Positions 36,228-44,678 of a stretch of DNA of 64,000 nt are shown piece by piece. Position numbers and translations under genes: made by a program. The stretch is taken from assembly GCF_900129465.1 (NCBI RefSeq), contig NZ_FSRA01000001.1, positions 1,924,482 to 1,988,481 on the forward strand, in the 5' to 3' direction. Source of the stretch: Chitinophaga niabensis. Lineage in GTDB: Bacteria > Bacteroidota > Bacteroidia > Chitinophagales > Chitinophagaceae. Each line of letters starts with the position of its first letter. Within the stretch, counting starts at the first letter, position 1. The notes below the pieces were generated by a model. The model was given only the letters and a program-made list of their open reading frames with translations, searched no databases and was not told where the DNA came from.

Positions 36228-36259
36228 CAAATATAGCACCAAAAAATGTACTATCTTTG
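36228..36259. promoter_or_regulatory. Overlapping divergent promoters (DUF3347 gene / ABC-F gene)
   Basis: CAAATATA at 36228-36235 is a leftward TAnnTTTG box 17 bases before the DUF3347 start. TATCTTTG at 36252-36259 is a rightward one 22 bases before the ABC-F start. Only 16 bases separate the two, so each polymerase site covers the other's upstream element. Confidence 0.6.
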
Positions 36260-36281
36260 CGCGTTCAATAGCAATTTAAGT

Positions 36282-38219
36282 ATGCTCATCGCACTGCAGG
36301 ACATAACATTCGAATTCGGCGCAAGAACCATCATCAAAGATTCTTCCTTGCATATTATACCGGGAGACCGCATCGGCCTGATCGGCCTGAACGGTACCGG
36401 TAAATCCACCCTTCTCCGCATTATCAACGGAGAATACTCTATTTCCAAAGGAAGTGTGAATAAGATCCGCAACCTGAGCCTTGGTTTCTTCAACCAGGAC
36501 CTCCTGAGCTTTGAAACAGACGACAGCATCCTCAACGTGGGCATGACGGCGTTCTCCGAAGCGCTGAAAGTAGAAAAGGAACTGGAAGAACTCACCGAAA
36601 AACTGGAACATTCCCAGGATGAAGCAACCCTGCATGCATACAGCGATAAATTGCATGAATTCGATATCCTCGACGGTTATAACATCCGCCATAAAACAGC
36701 TACTGTGCTGGAAGGCCTTGGTTTTACCACGGCAGACCTGGAACGCCCTTACAACCAATTCTCCGGAGGATGGCGTATGCGGGTACTGCTGGCAAGGATC
36801 ATCCTGCAAAAGCCGGATGTATTAATGCTCGATGAACCGACGAACCACCTTGACCTCCCATCCATCGAATGGCTGGAAAAATACCTTTCCAATTACGACG
36901 GCGCGGTGATCATCGTGTCCCACGACCGGTATTTCCTGGACAGGATGGTGAACAAAGTAGTGGAATTGTACCAACAGGAACTCCATCACTATGCCGGTAA
37001 CTACTCCGATTATGAAGAGGAAAAAGTAATGCGCCGCGAATTACAGCAACGCGCTTACGAAAACCAGCAGGATTATATCAAACAACAGGAACGTTTTATA
37101 GAACGATTTAAAGCGAAAGCATCCAAAGCTGCGCAGGCACAAAGTATTGCCAAACGGCTGGATAAGATCGAAAGGATTGAACAAACAGATAGTGGTCCGT
37201 CCAAGATCAGGATGAACTTCTCTGTGGACAAAATGCCCGGTAAGATCCTTTGCACCCTGGAGAACGTGAGCAAGTCGTTCGGCAGCAATACCATCCTGAA
37301 GAACACCAGCGCTGAGATCAACCGGGGAGACAAGATCGCCCTTATCGGGGCGAATGGTAAAGGTAAATCCACACTCCTGCGTGTAATTGCAGGAACAGAA
37401 CCTTTTGAGGGAAACCGTATCCCCGGCCATAATGTGGTAACCAGTTTCTATGCTCAGCACCAGCTGGAAGCCCTGCATATGGATAATGAGATCCTGGAAG
37501 AACTGAAGGGTGTGGGCAGTGGCCGTACAGAAGTGGAGCTGCGTACCCTGCTGGGTTGCTTCCTGTTCCAGGGAGATGATGTTTTCAAAAAGATAAGGAT
37601 CCTCTCCGGGGGAGAAAAAGCCCGTGTGGCATTGGGTAAAGTGATCATCGGCCAGGCCAACTTCCTGCTGCTGGATGAGCCCACGAACCACCTGGATATG
37701 AACTCCGTTGAAATGCTGATCGATGCATTGGGTAAATATGAAGGCAGCCTCGTACTCGTATCGCACGACCGGTATTTTGTAAGCAAAACGGCGAACAAGA
37801 TCTGGGAGATCGTAGATGGTGAGATCAAGGAATTCAAAGGCAATTATACGGAGTGGGAAGAATGGAAGAAACGCCAGGCATTAGCAGCAGCACCACCCAA
37901 GGCTGAAAAAAAAAGTCCTCCAATAGCGCAGCCGGTGCAGGCACCGCAAAAAACGTCTATTGACAAAGACCTGAAAAGGGAATTGCAGAAACAGCAAAAG
38001 CAGGCACAGCAGCTGGAAGAACAGATCAGCAAGCTGAAAGAACAGCTGAAGCAACTGGAAGCTGATATGGCCAACCCTGATGTATACGGCGATAAGCAGA
38101 AATTCCGCAACACGGAAGATGCTTATAAGAAAGCCAATACAGACCTCACTAAAGCGAATGCGGAGTATGAAGAAGTGTTTGAAAAGGTGATGGAGCTGGA
38201 AGAGAAAATGAACGGGTGA
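36282..38219 (+). CDS. ABC-F family ATPase, Uup-like
   Basis: A 645-residue soluble protein with two ATP-binding cassettes and no membrane domain. ABC1: Walker A GLNGTGKST (35-43), signature FSGGWRMRV, Walker B VLMLDEPTNHLD. A positively charged inter-domain linker (YIKQQERFIERFKAKASKAAQ) is followed by ABC2: GANGKGKST, LSGGEKARV, FLLLDEPTNHLD. The C-terminal 120 residues are Lys/Gln/Glu-rich and form a coiled coil as in Uup. ABC-F proteins act on the ribosome E-site; the Uup-type tail also binds DNA. Whether it aids translation, antibiotic protection or precise excision cannot be decided from sequence. The start MLIALQDITF is chosen because a start 12 codons earlier overlaps the -7 box. Confidence 0.92.
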   Translation: MLIALQDITFEFGARTIIKDSSLHIIPGDRIGLIGLNGTGKSTLLRIINGEYSISKGSVNKIRNLSLGFFNQDLLSFETDDSILNVGMTAFSEALKVEKELEELTEKLEHSQDEATLHAYSDKLHEFDILDGYNIRHKTATVLEGLGFTTADLERPYNQFSGGWRMRVLLARIILQKPDVLMLDEPTNHLDLPSIEWLEKYLSNYDGAVIIVSHDRYFLDRMVNKVVELYQQELHHYAGNYSDYEEEKVMRRELQQRAYENQQDYIKQQERFIERFKAKASKAAQAQSIAKRLDKIERIEQTDSGPSKIRMNFSVDKMPGKILCTLENVSKSFGSNTILKNTSAEINRGDKIALIGANGKGKSTLLRVIAGTEPFEGNRIPGHNVVTSFYAQHQLEALHMDNEILEELKGVGSGRTEVELRTLLGCFLFQGDDVFKKIRILSGGEKARVALGKVIIGQANFLLLDEPTNHLDMNSVEMLIDALGKYEGSLVLVSHDRYFVSKTANKIWEIVDGEIKEFKGNYTEWEEWKKRQALAAAPPKAEKKSPPIAQPVQAPQKTSIDKDLKRELQKQQKQAQQLEEQISKLKEQLKQLEADMANPDVYGDKQKFRNTEDAYKKANTDLTKANAEYEEVFEKVMELEEKMNG

Positions 38220-38234
38220 TAACATTGTTAAAAT

Positions 38235-38274
38235 AAATAAGGAAGGTAGCCGGGAATGGCTACCTTCCTTATTT
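38235..38274 (+). terminator. Hairpin after the ABC-F gene
   Basis: A perfect 17-bp stem, AAATAAGGAAGGTAGCC / GGCTACCTTCCTTATTT, with a 6-base loop. The T-run is weak, but stem length and position fit a terminator. Confidence 0.8.
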
Positions 38275-38314
38275 AGAGGATCTGGGTACTCCTATTCTTT
38301 CTGCTTTAATTGAA

Positions 38315-38500
38315 ATAAAGTTATTACTGATCTCCACATTGTTCAGAACGGCTGGTTTCGCCGGCGCACAGGATTCTTTGTTATACACCACTCAGAAAAA
38401 CACCTCCCTTACTATTAAAAAATGGGAGAAGAATGATCTTGTAAACAGCGAAAAGTATCAAAACTATATAAGTAGCAAGAGGCTCGCCAAAGACCCGTAA
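38315..38500 (+). pseudogene. Remnant of a small secreted protein, start codon lost
   Basis: The frame is open for 61 codons and ends in TAA. It reads like the first part of an exported protein: KLLLISTLF signal-like core, a GFAGAQD cleavage-like site, then SLLYTTQKNTSLTIKKWEK. Where an ATG is expected there is ATA (38315). No ATG, GTG or TTG stands in frame nearby. It is read as a decayed or truncated gene. The region between the preceding terminator and the VOC gene is otherwise empty. Confidence 0.5.
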
Positions 38501-38573
38501 AAAATCGTGGCCAATAACCCCGCTTTTTATATTTACACAGTATTTGAGACAGTGTCTCCTGTAAACCTATCCG

Positions 38574-39002
38574 TTATAAGTTCGGGTCAAATTCCACAAT
38601 CCATTCAATACCATATTTGTCTCTGAACATTCCGGCGTATGTACTCCAGGGACTGTCGCCCATGGGCCCTTCAACCTCCCCTCCTGCGGATAATCCGTTA
38701 AATATTTTGTCGGCTTCTTCACGGCTTTCAGTGCTTACAAGTATTTTAGACCTGTTTTCGTTTTCATTTACCCGTCCCATAAATTCCGGAACATCATTGG
38801 CTATTAACACATTGTGCTTGCCGATAGGTAAAGCAATATGCATTATTTTATCTGCTTCGTTTTCCGCAACCTGAAATTCAGGGCCCGACAGGTCCTTGAA
38901 GCGAATGATCTTTGTGAACTCTCCGCCAAAAACTGACTTGTAAAAGGTGAATGCTTCTTCGGCGTTGCCATTGAAGTTGATCCAGGGGTTGATTGTTTTC
39001 AT
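38574..39002 (-). CDS. VOC-family (PhnB-like) protein
   Basis: A 142-residue vicinal-oxygen-chelate fold protein of the PhnB / 3-demethylubiquinone methyltransferase-like group. It begins INPWINFNGNAEEAFTFYKSVFGGE, has MHIALPIGKHNVLIAND in the middle and ends DKYGIEWIVEFDPN. The E of GIEW and the His of MHIAL are the usual metal-ligand positions. Members range from glyoxalase-like and fosfomycin- or bleomycin-binding proteins to proteins of unknown role. It is third in line after the ArsR and SRPBCC genes (79 bases from the latter) and probably shares their control. Confidence 0.88.
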   Translation of the reverse strand: MKTINPWINFNGNAEEAFTFYKSVFGGEFTKIIRFKDLSGPEFQVAENEADKIMHIALPIGKHNVLIANDVPEFMGRVNENENRSKILVSTESREEADKIFNGLSAGGEVEGPMGDSPWSTYAGMFRDKYGIEWIVEFDPNL

Positions 39003-39081
39003 AATTTTATTTTTAAGGATAAATTTTTTTTGCTCACGCTATTCAGCATTCTCCTTGTCAATGTGATTGAAAATTTCCTTC

Positions 39082-39585
39082 TTATAATTTCTGCGATATG
39101 GCTGCCAACAGGTTATCCAAATTGCTCATTGTCATCTTAAATCCTTCGGTAAAGCCCATTTCAATCATCTTCTCCATGCGCTCAAAGGATTCATTAAAAA
39201 TGGTGATACTCACTTTTGTTCTGCCATTTTGTTCGCTAAAAATGTAATCCCATTCAGAACCCGGCAATTCCGGGTTTCCGTCTTTGTCCGCAAAAGAATT
39301 ATACATTTTAAAATTTGTTTTCGGGGTAATGGATATATATATCTGAATAGCCCAACGCTCTTGTCCGTCGGGGCTTATCATAGCATAAAATCTTTGCCCT
39401 CCGACTTTGAAATCCATATACTTGGTTTTGGCGCGCATTGGTGCAGGTGCTCCCCACTGGTCCAGTAGTTCCGGCATAGTAAAAGCATCCCATACCAAAG
39501 AAAGCCCGGCATTAAATTCCCTGGTTATAAATACCGTTTTCGCTGCTTTGTCAACATTAAAATCAAATAGCAAATCGTTATTCAT
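39082..39585 (-). CDS. SRPBCC (AHSA1-like) protein
   Basis: A 167-residue START/Bet v1-like fold with a hydrophobic ligand cavity. The AHSA1 landmarks are [26 protein letters not shown] at the start, [18 protein letters not shown] in the middle and the long C-terminal helix [17 protein letters not shown]. Its start codon overlaps the end of the ArsR gene by 4 bases, so the two are translationally coupled. ArsR-SRPBCC pairs are very common in Bacteroidota; the ligand is generally unknown. Confidence 0.92.
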   Translation of the reverse strand: MNNDLLFDFNVDKAAKTVFITREFNAGLSLVWDAFTMPELLDQWGAPAPMRAKTKYMDFKVGGQRFYAMISPDGQERWAIQIYISITPKTNFKMYNSFADKDGNPELPGSEWDYIFSEQNGRTKVSITIFNESFERMEKMIEMGFTEGFKMTMSNLDNLLAAISQKL

Positions 39586-39902
39586 TTTTTCTGTTCTTTT
39601 TTTGTTGATAATAATTCGTCAAGTTGATTAAATTGAATTTCCCAGCTTTGCCTGAATTGGGCTAACCAGTTGTCTAATTCTTGCATTTTCCTTGCATTAA
39701 AGTGATAATAAATCTCCCTGCCGCTATGCTCAGGTTTAATTAATTCGCATTCATGCAAGACTTTAATGTGTTTCGATACCGCCTGCCGGGTCATATCAAA
39801 TTTTTCGGCCATCGCATTAGGCGTTAATGCCTTAATGGCAATTAAAGTTAAGATGGCCCTGCGGGTCGGATCGGATATAGCCTGAAATATATCTGGTTTC
39901 AT
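39582..39902 (-). CDS. ArsR-family winged-helix repressor (copy 1)
   Basis: A 106-residue regulator. The helices [41 protein letters not shown] and the wing GREIYYHFN are typical. It lacks the ELCVCDL metal-binding motif of SmtB/ArsR metal sensors and has a single cysteine, so it is unlikely to sense metal. Its recognition helix TRQAVSKH is nearly the same as TRQAVSLH in the second ArsR at 51387. Just upstream lie two perfect palindromes, the likely binding sites through which it controls its own operon. Confidence 0.93.
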   Translation of the reverse strand: MKPDIFQAISDPTRRAILTLIAIKALTPNAMAEKFDMTRQAVSKHIKVLHECELIKPEHSGREIYYHFNARKMQELDNWLAQFRQSWEIQFNQLDELLSTKKEQKK

Positions 39903-39915
39903 TTTTACTAAACGC

Positions 39916-39966
39916 GCAACTTTTGAGTTGCTAATCTACGTGCAACTTTTGAGTTGCGCAAATTTA
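39916..39966 (-). promoter_or_regulatory. Tandem ArsR operator and promoter (copy 1)
   Basis: GCAACTTTTGAGTTGC occurs twice, identically, at 39916-39931 and 39942-39957; centres are 26 bp apart. Each is a GCAA-N8-TTGC palindrome. A leftward -7 box (CAAATTTA, 39959-39966) touches the distal copy, so bound repressor would cover the start point and leader. Confidence 0.75.
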
Positions 39967-40111
39967 TTTGGTATTTTTTGGGTAATGCAGGAAAAAAGAT
40001 TTGTGACCAGGGGAAATTGCTATTTGCAGGACCAATCCGGGGCTACTGAAATGAATCCGTCAGAACAAATACCGACTAAATACATATAAGGTGGCTTTTT
40101 CTCCGCCAACA

Positions 40112-40282
40112 TCACTGCCGTGCAACAATCTTAATCTCCGGCAACCGGTTCGGCAATGCCAGCCCGCTTACCACAACAATCGTACTGGCCACGCTTTCCG
40201 GATTGCCATAAAACTCCGCTTTATTATCCCTCCGGGCCTTAAAAGCCGTTTGCAGATCCAATACAACCGTTTTATATTTTAT
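40112..40282 (-). pseudogene. Short leftward remnant ORF without a start codon
   Basis: An open frame of 56 codons ending in TGA at 40112. It reads KYKTVVLDLQTAFKARRD, then EFYGNPESVASTIVVVSG and PNRLPEIKIVAR. The amino-acid mix is protein-like, but there is no ATG, GTG or TTG at its head (ATA at 40280-40282; an in-frame stop lies upstream). I do not recognise the family. The rest of the 39967-40299 gap shows nothing except a weak TActTTTA box before the next gene. Confidence 0.35.
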
Positions 40283-40299
40283 AGTACTTTTACATCCCT

Positions 40300-41175
40300 A
40301 TGAAAAAACTATTACCGATCCTCTTCATTTGCTTTTCAAACACCCTGTATGCACAGGATTTCCCGGATATGCGCAGCTGGTCGTTATACGGCGATTCTTT
40401 AGAACGGTACATTTTTGCAGACACCGCATTTGTACGCATCACACCGGATACAAAACAAGCTCCTATCGATACCCTGCTGGCCGGAGATAACATCACCATA
40501 ACAAACATCACTTCCAATTCCCTCACCATTCGTGGCCTCAAAGGTCCATGGCTGCAAGTGAACTATCAGAAGAACGGAGAATCAAGAAACGGCTACATCT
40601 GGCAGGGCCTGGTGAGTTGCGCTCCTATGCGCCGGGGAGATATTAAGTTTGTATACGGCATTGAACGCCGCGCAGATAGCGCTTATACTTCAGACCAGGG
40701 TAAGGATACATTACGCCGGTACCTCGTAAGGCTTAAGGTAATACAGAATGGCAGCATACTCGCTAAAGCCGCGTTTGTTACAGACGATGATGAAAGTGCC
40801 AATTTCAGCATGGGAAAAGTAATGAGCGGGATGGGTTTAAGCAATGTACAACATATTGTAGTAGTCACATTTAGCGGTGAAGCCTGCGCCATCCCCACGT
40901 ACGACTACTATTTTGCCCTTACCAAAGATAACCAGCTGATCCGCCTCCCGGGAAAAACCAATATCGGCGATGCCGGTGTTTATTATCACGGCGAATCATT
41001 CACCTTCCCTAATGAAAAGAATGGCAAACCTGATATGGTGATCTGGAATATGATAGAAGAAGAAGCTACGGAGAAAGTGGATAAAGATGGCAACGAAATA
41101 TTGAAGGTAACCGGTAAAAGAACGGTGAACTATGCCTGGGATGCAGTGAATGGAAAGTTTACAGCCCTCAGGTAA
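40300..41175 (+). CDS. Secreted protein with SH3-like domain
   Basis: A 291-residue protein with a signal peptide (MKKLLPILFICFSNTLYAQ, cut before Q19). Residues about 40-105 (FVRITPDTKQAPIDTLLAGDNITI ... GPWLQVNYQKNGESRNGYIWQG) have the layout of a bacterial SH3 domain, often a peptidoglycan or peptide binder. The remaining 180 residues form a beta-rich domain with paired strands (FVYGIERRADSAY, RRYLVRLKVIQNG, YDYYFALTKDNQLIRLPG) that I cannot name. Its last 8 bases overlap the end of the convergent AraC gene. Confidence 0.8.
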   Translation: MKKLLPILFICFSNTLYAQDFPDMRSWSLYGDSLERYIFADTAFVRITPDTKQAPIDTLLAGDNITITNITSNSLTIRGLKGPWLQVNYQKNGESRNGYIWQGLVSCAPMRRGDIKFVYGIERRADSAYTSDQGKDTLRRYLVRLKVIQNGSILAKAAFVTDDDESANFSMGKVMSGMGLSNVQHIVVVTFSGEACAIPTYDYYFALTKDNQLIRLPGKTNIGDAGVYYHGESFTFPNEKNGKPDMVIWNMIEEEATEKVDKDGNEILKVTGKRTVNYAWDAVNGKFTALR

Positions 41176-42052
41176 AATTCATAGAAGTCTTGTATTGAAA
41201 AGGACTCACACCGGTGTGTTCTTTAAAAACCTTACAGAAGTGAGCAGAGGAATTATATCCGCAAAGGTAGGCTACATCCGCCACCTGCTTGTCGGTCTGA
41301 AGAAGAAGTTCACATGCATGCGCAATCCTTAGGTTACTCAGAAAACGGGAAAAACTTTTATTCGTTCTTTTCTTGAAAAAACGACAAAAGCTTTGCTCCG
41401 TCATGCAGGCTACATCGGCTACCTGCCGCAGCGTAATTTGCTCGTGCAGGTTTTCTTTCACGAACTTTATCACATCCACGATCCGGTCCGGATAGAGATC
41501 ATCATAGTGATCCGTTTCGTTATGTACAATATATTCTTTTTCTTCAGAAGAGGAAATAAGGTGCATGATCTGTAAAAGCCCTTCTACTTTTTCGAATCCC
41601 TGGATATTTGATAATGCGATGAGTTTTTGGGCAATAAGGTTCCTTGTTTCCCCTAAGATCCGGATCCCTTTGGAGGACTGCTTTATCATGTTGCGTATGC
41701 CTTCAAACTCCTTAATAGCTTCAAAGATCTGCATAAAGATCTTAGGGTTAAAATAGCATACGATCACCTTAGACTGCAAGCCCGAATTCTCTTTGTAGTA
41801 AACCGGATCGCTCAGCCAGAGATGCGGAACGTTGGAGCCAATAAAAACCATATCCCCGGACTCGAAAGGTTCAACCTTGTTACCCACGATCCTTTTCCCA
41901 AAACCTTCTACCACAAAAACCAATTCCAGTTCCGGATGTGCATGAAAAGAAGGCTGGGTATGATAGGGAGACGACAGGAATGGCTGTTCCCTGTATTCTA
42001 CCTGCATTGACTGGTTGATAAGTGGCGTAATCTCCGTCTTTAATAATTTCAT
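41168..42052 (-). CDS. AraC-family regulator with cupin sensor domain
   Basis: A 294-residue transcription factor. The N-terminal half is a cupin (HTQPSFHAHPELELVFVVEGFGKRIVG) that would bind a sugar or sugar acid. The C-terminal pair of helix-turn-helix motifs (ITLRQVADVACMTEQSFCRFFKKRT and KQVADVAYLCGYNSSAHFCKVFKEHTGVSP) is complete. The gene diverges from the dehydratase gene (136 bases between starts), so it is the likely activator of the sugar-acid genes next door. Confidence 0.92.
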   Translation of the reverse strand: MKLLKTEITPLINQSMQVEYREQPFLSSPYHTQPSFHAHPELELVFVVEGFGKRIVGNKVEPFESGDMVFIGSNVPHLWLSDPVYYKENSGLQSKVIVCYFNPKIFMQIFEAIKEFEGIRNMIKQSSKGIRILGETRNLIAQKLIALSNIQGFEKVEGLLQIMHLISSSEEKEYIVHNETDHYDDLYPDRIVDVIKFVKENLHEQITLRQVADVACMTEQSFCRFFKKRTNKSFSRFLSNLRIAHACELLLQTDKQVADVAYLCGYNSSAHFCKVFKEHTGVSPFQYKTSMNFT

Positions 42053-42171
42053 ATCAGCTGCGTATTAATTTGGAGCCATTTTAAAGTTAATGATTAATCC
42101 ATTGAAAGCTAGGGGCAGGTTAATTATATTATATAAATAGCTTAGCAGGTAACATTAAATGAATCCTGTAC

Positions 42172-42186
42172 TTATATTTTTATAAG
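42172..42186. promoter_or_regulatory. Inverted repeat before the dehydratase start
   Basis: CTTATA-TTT-TATAAG lies directly before the ATG at 42188. It could be an operator or part of an AT-rich promoter; no perfect -7 box is present. Confidence 0.35.
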
Positions 42187-42187
42187 C

Positions 42188-43900
42188 ATGAAAAAAGATC
42201 TGCGAAGCCAAAACTGGTTTGGAAAAAAAGGCAAGGATGGGTTTATATACCGGGCATGGATGAAGAACCAGGGTATCCCCGACTATGAATTCAGGGGTAA
42301 ACCTGTGATCGGGATCTGTAATACCTGGTCGGAACTCACCCCTTGCAATGCACATTTCAGGGAACTGGCAGAATCCGTTAAACGGGGTGTGATTGAAGCC
42401 GGAGGATTCCCCCTTGAGTTCCCTGTAATGTCCCTCGGGGAAACACTGATAAAACCAACAGCGATGCTTTACCGTAACCTGGCCAGCATGGATGTGGAAG
42501 AATCCATTCGTGCCAATCCGCTGGATGGGGTTGTATTGCTGTGTGGCTGCGATAAAACAACCCCCTCGCTTGTGATGGGTGCCTGTAGTGTAGATCTTCC
42601 GGCCATTGTGGTTTCCGGCGGGGCAATGCTAACCGGCAAATACAATGGCCATGATATTGGAACAAGCGATCTATGGCGCTTTTCCGAAGACGTTCGCTCA
42701 GGAAGGATGAGTGAAGAGGAATTGAATATAGTAGAATCCGGCATGTGCAGGAGCCGTGGTCATTGCGCTGTAATGGGCACGGCTTCATCAATGGCCTGCA
42801 TGGTGGAAGCGCTGGGCCTATCGCTTCCCGGGAATGCGGCCATCCCCGCAGTAGACGCAAACAGGAAGGTACTCGCTCAGCTATCCGGCAAAAGGATCGT
42901 GGAAATGGTACAGGAAGACCTGAAGCTGTCCACCATCCTTACGCGGCAGGCATTTGAGAATGCTATCCGGGTAAATGCGGCTATTGGAGGATCTACCAAT
43001 TTCGTTATCCATCTCCTGGCTATTGCCGGAAGAATAGGTATACCATTAAAACTGGAGGATTTTGATCTATTCTCCCGTAACATTCCGCTGATCGCCAACC
43101 TTCAGCCATCCGGCAAATATTTCATGGAAGACTTCTACTACGCCGGCGGATTACCGGCAGTGATGAAACAGATCGAAAATCATTTACACAGCGATTGCAT
43201 TACTGCAAATGGGAGAAGCATTGCTGAAAATATCAAACATGCGAAATCCTGGAATACTGAAGTTATTGCAACCGCTGAAGCTCCCATTAATACACAATCG
43301 GGGATTGCAGTGCTGAGAGGTAGCCTGTGCGAGAATGGAAGTGTTATTAAACCTTCAGCTGCCAGCCCTCAATTAATGAAACACAAAGGAAAAGCCGTTG
43401 TATTTGAGAATATTGAGGACTATAAAGCACGTATCAATGATCCCTTACTTGAAGTGGACGAAACCAGCGTGCTGGTGCTGAAAAACGCTGGCCCCAAAGG
43501 TTATCCCGGAATGCCGGAGGTCGGAAATATGGGGCTGCCAACCAAACTGCTGCTCAAAGGTGTAACAGACATGGTGCGGATTTCGGATGGAAGAATGAGC
43601 GGGACCGGGTTTGGAACCGTTATACTGCATGTTTCACCGGAAGCAGCAGAAAACGGAACATTTGCACTGATCGAAGATGGAGATCTGATAGAACTGGACG
43701 TGGAAAGCCGTATATTAAACCTCCTGGTAGACCAGGCAGAACTGAACAATCGGAAAAATAAGCGCGTTACATTTAAAAGTCCTTTCAACCGGGGATACGT
43801 ACGCCTGTTTATAGATCATGTTGAACAGGCAGATAAAGGCGCCGATCTTGATTTTCTGAAAGGTGGTTCCGGCAGCGAAGTATCCAGAGACTCTCACTAA
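42188..43900 (+). CDS. IlvD/Edd-family sugar-acid dehydratase (L-arabinonate type)
   Basis: An iron-sulfur dehydratase of 570 residues that turns an aldonate into a 2-keto-3-deoxy acid. The sequence follows the L-arabinonate dehydratase branch closely: FIYRAWMKNQGIPDYEF, GICNTWSELTPCN, FPVMSLGETLIKPTAMLYRNLASMD, LQPSGKYFMEDFYYAGGLPA and SDGRMSGTGFGTVILH. Predicted cluster ligands are Cys53 (TPCN), Cys121 (GCDKTTP) and Cys193 (GHC). It lacks the features of true dihydroxy-acid dehydratase (IlvD), and no branched-chain genes are near. Neighbours (SDR 14 bases downstream, PQQ dehydrogenase, AraC) support an oxidative, non-phosphorylative sugar pathway. Whether the substrate is arabinonate, xylonate, galactonate or fuconate is open. 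Confidence 0.9.
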   Translation: MKKDLRSQNWFGKKGKDGFIYRAWMKNQGIPDYEFRGKPVIGICNTWSELTPCNAHFRELAESVKRGVIEAGGFPLEFPVMSLGETLIKPTAMLYRNLASMDVEESIRANPLDGVVLLCGCDKTTPSLVMGACSVDLPAIVVSGGAMLTGKYNGHDIGTSDLWRFSEDVRSGRMSEEELNIVESGMCRSRGHCAVMGTASSMACMVEALGLSLPGNAAIPAVDANRKVLAQLSGKRIVEMVQEDLKLSTILTRQAFENAIRVNAAIGGSTNFVIHLLAIAGRIGIPLKLEDFDLFSRNIPLIANLQPSGKYFMEDFYYAGGLPAVMKQIENHLHSDCITANGRSIAENIKHAKSWNTEVIATAEAPINTQSGIAVLRGSLCENGSVIKPSAASPQLMKHKGKAVVFENIEDYKARINDPLLEVDETSVLVLKNAGPKGYPGMPEVGNMGLPTKLLLKGVTDMVRISDGRMSGTGFGTVILHVSPEAAENGTFALIEDGDLIELDVESRILNLLVDQAELNNRKNKRVTFKSPFNRGYVRLFIDHVEQADKGADLDFLKGGSGSEVSRDSH

Positions 43901-43913
43901 TAGTATTAAATAC

Positions 43914-44672
43914 ATGGATTTCAGTAATAAAACAGCCATCGTAACAGGCGCCGGGCAAGGGATCGGGTTTGAGATCTGCAGGCAACTTGCAAAATATGGA
44001 GCCACGGTATTGTTGAACGACATCGACGAAAAACTGGCCAACAGTGCGGCGGAAACAATAAGACTTGAAAATGGCAACTGTATTGCGGTACCGGGAGACA
44101 GCGGAGATCTCAACTTCGTCAACAGTCTTGTGCAGCAAGCTGTAAGCGCTACCGGGCATCTGGATATCGCCATTGCCAATGCAGGGATCACCTTGTTCGG
44201 GGATTTCCTTTCATATCCTGCTGGATCACTTTACAAGGTGCTTCATGTAAATATCGGCGGCACATTCTTCCTGGCGCAGGCGGCCTCGCGCCAGATGAAG
44301 TTACAGGGCAAGGGAGGCACCCTTCTTTTCACTTCATCTGTAACCGGGCACCAGGCACATAAAGATCTCGCAGCTTACTCCATGACAAAAGCTGCGCTGG
44401 AAATGTTAGCCAAAAACCTCGTAGTTGAAGTATCACAGTATGGCATAACCGTGAATACCGTGGCACCGGGAGCTACCCTCACCGAGCGAACGGAAAGCGA
44501 TCCCGGATATGCTTCCACCTGGTCACGCATAACACCAATGGGCAAACCTGCGTCTGTAGATGACATTGCGCATGCAGCATTGTTCCTTGTATCTGATCAC
44601 GCAAGGCATATTACCGGGCAGACCCTGCTGGTAGATGGAGGATGGACTGCCACCAGCCCCTCACCCTATTAA
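43914..44672 (+). CDS. Short-chain dehydrogenase/reductase
   Basis: A 252-residue NAD(P)-dependent oxidoreductase of the classical SDR family. The cofactor loop is TGAGQGIG (11-18) and the structural NAG motif is at 89-91. The catalytic residues are Ser141/142, Tyr155 and Lys159 (YSMTK), and the C-terminal ITGQTLLVDGGW is usual. D36/D38 after the second strand (LLNDIDE) favour NAD over NADP. The start at 43914 (MDFSNKTAIV) is chosen; longer forms overlap the dehydratase gene. Translated with the dehydratase, it may oxidise the sugar, its lactone precursor or a later keto-deoxy intermediate. Confidence 0.92.
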   Translation: MDFSNKTAIVTGAGQGIGFEICRQLAKYGATVLLNDIDEKLANSAAETIRLENGNCIAVPGDSGDLNFVNSLVQQAVSATGHLDIAIANAGITLFGDFLSYPAGSLYKVLHVNIGGTFFLAQAASRQMKLQGKGGTLLFTSSVTGHQAHKDLAAYSMTKAALEMLAKNLVVEVSQYGITVNTVAPGATLTERTESDPGYASTWSRITPMGKPASVDDIAHAALFLVSDHARHITGQTLLVDGGWTATSPSPY

Positions 44673-44678
44673 GCAGCA

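Noticed and set aside
38280-40300. Integrative element around the ArsR cassette
   Set aside because: No transposase, integrase, direct repeats or inverted ends were found; only gene remnants suggest past rearrangement.
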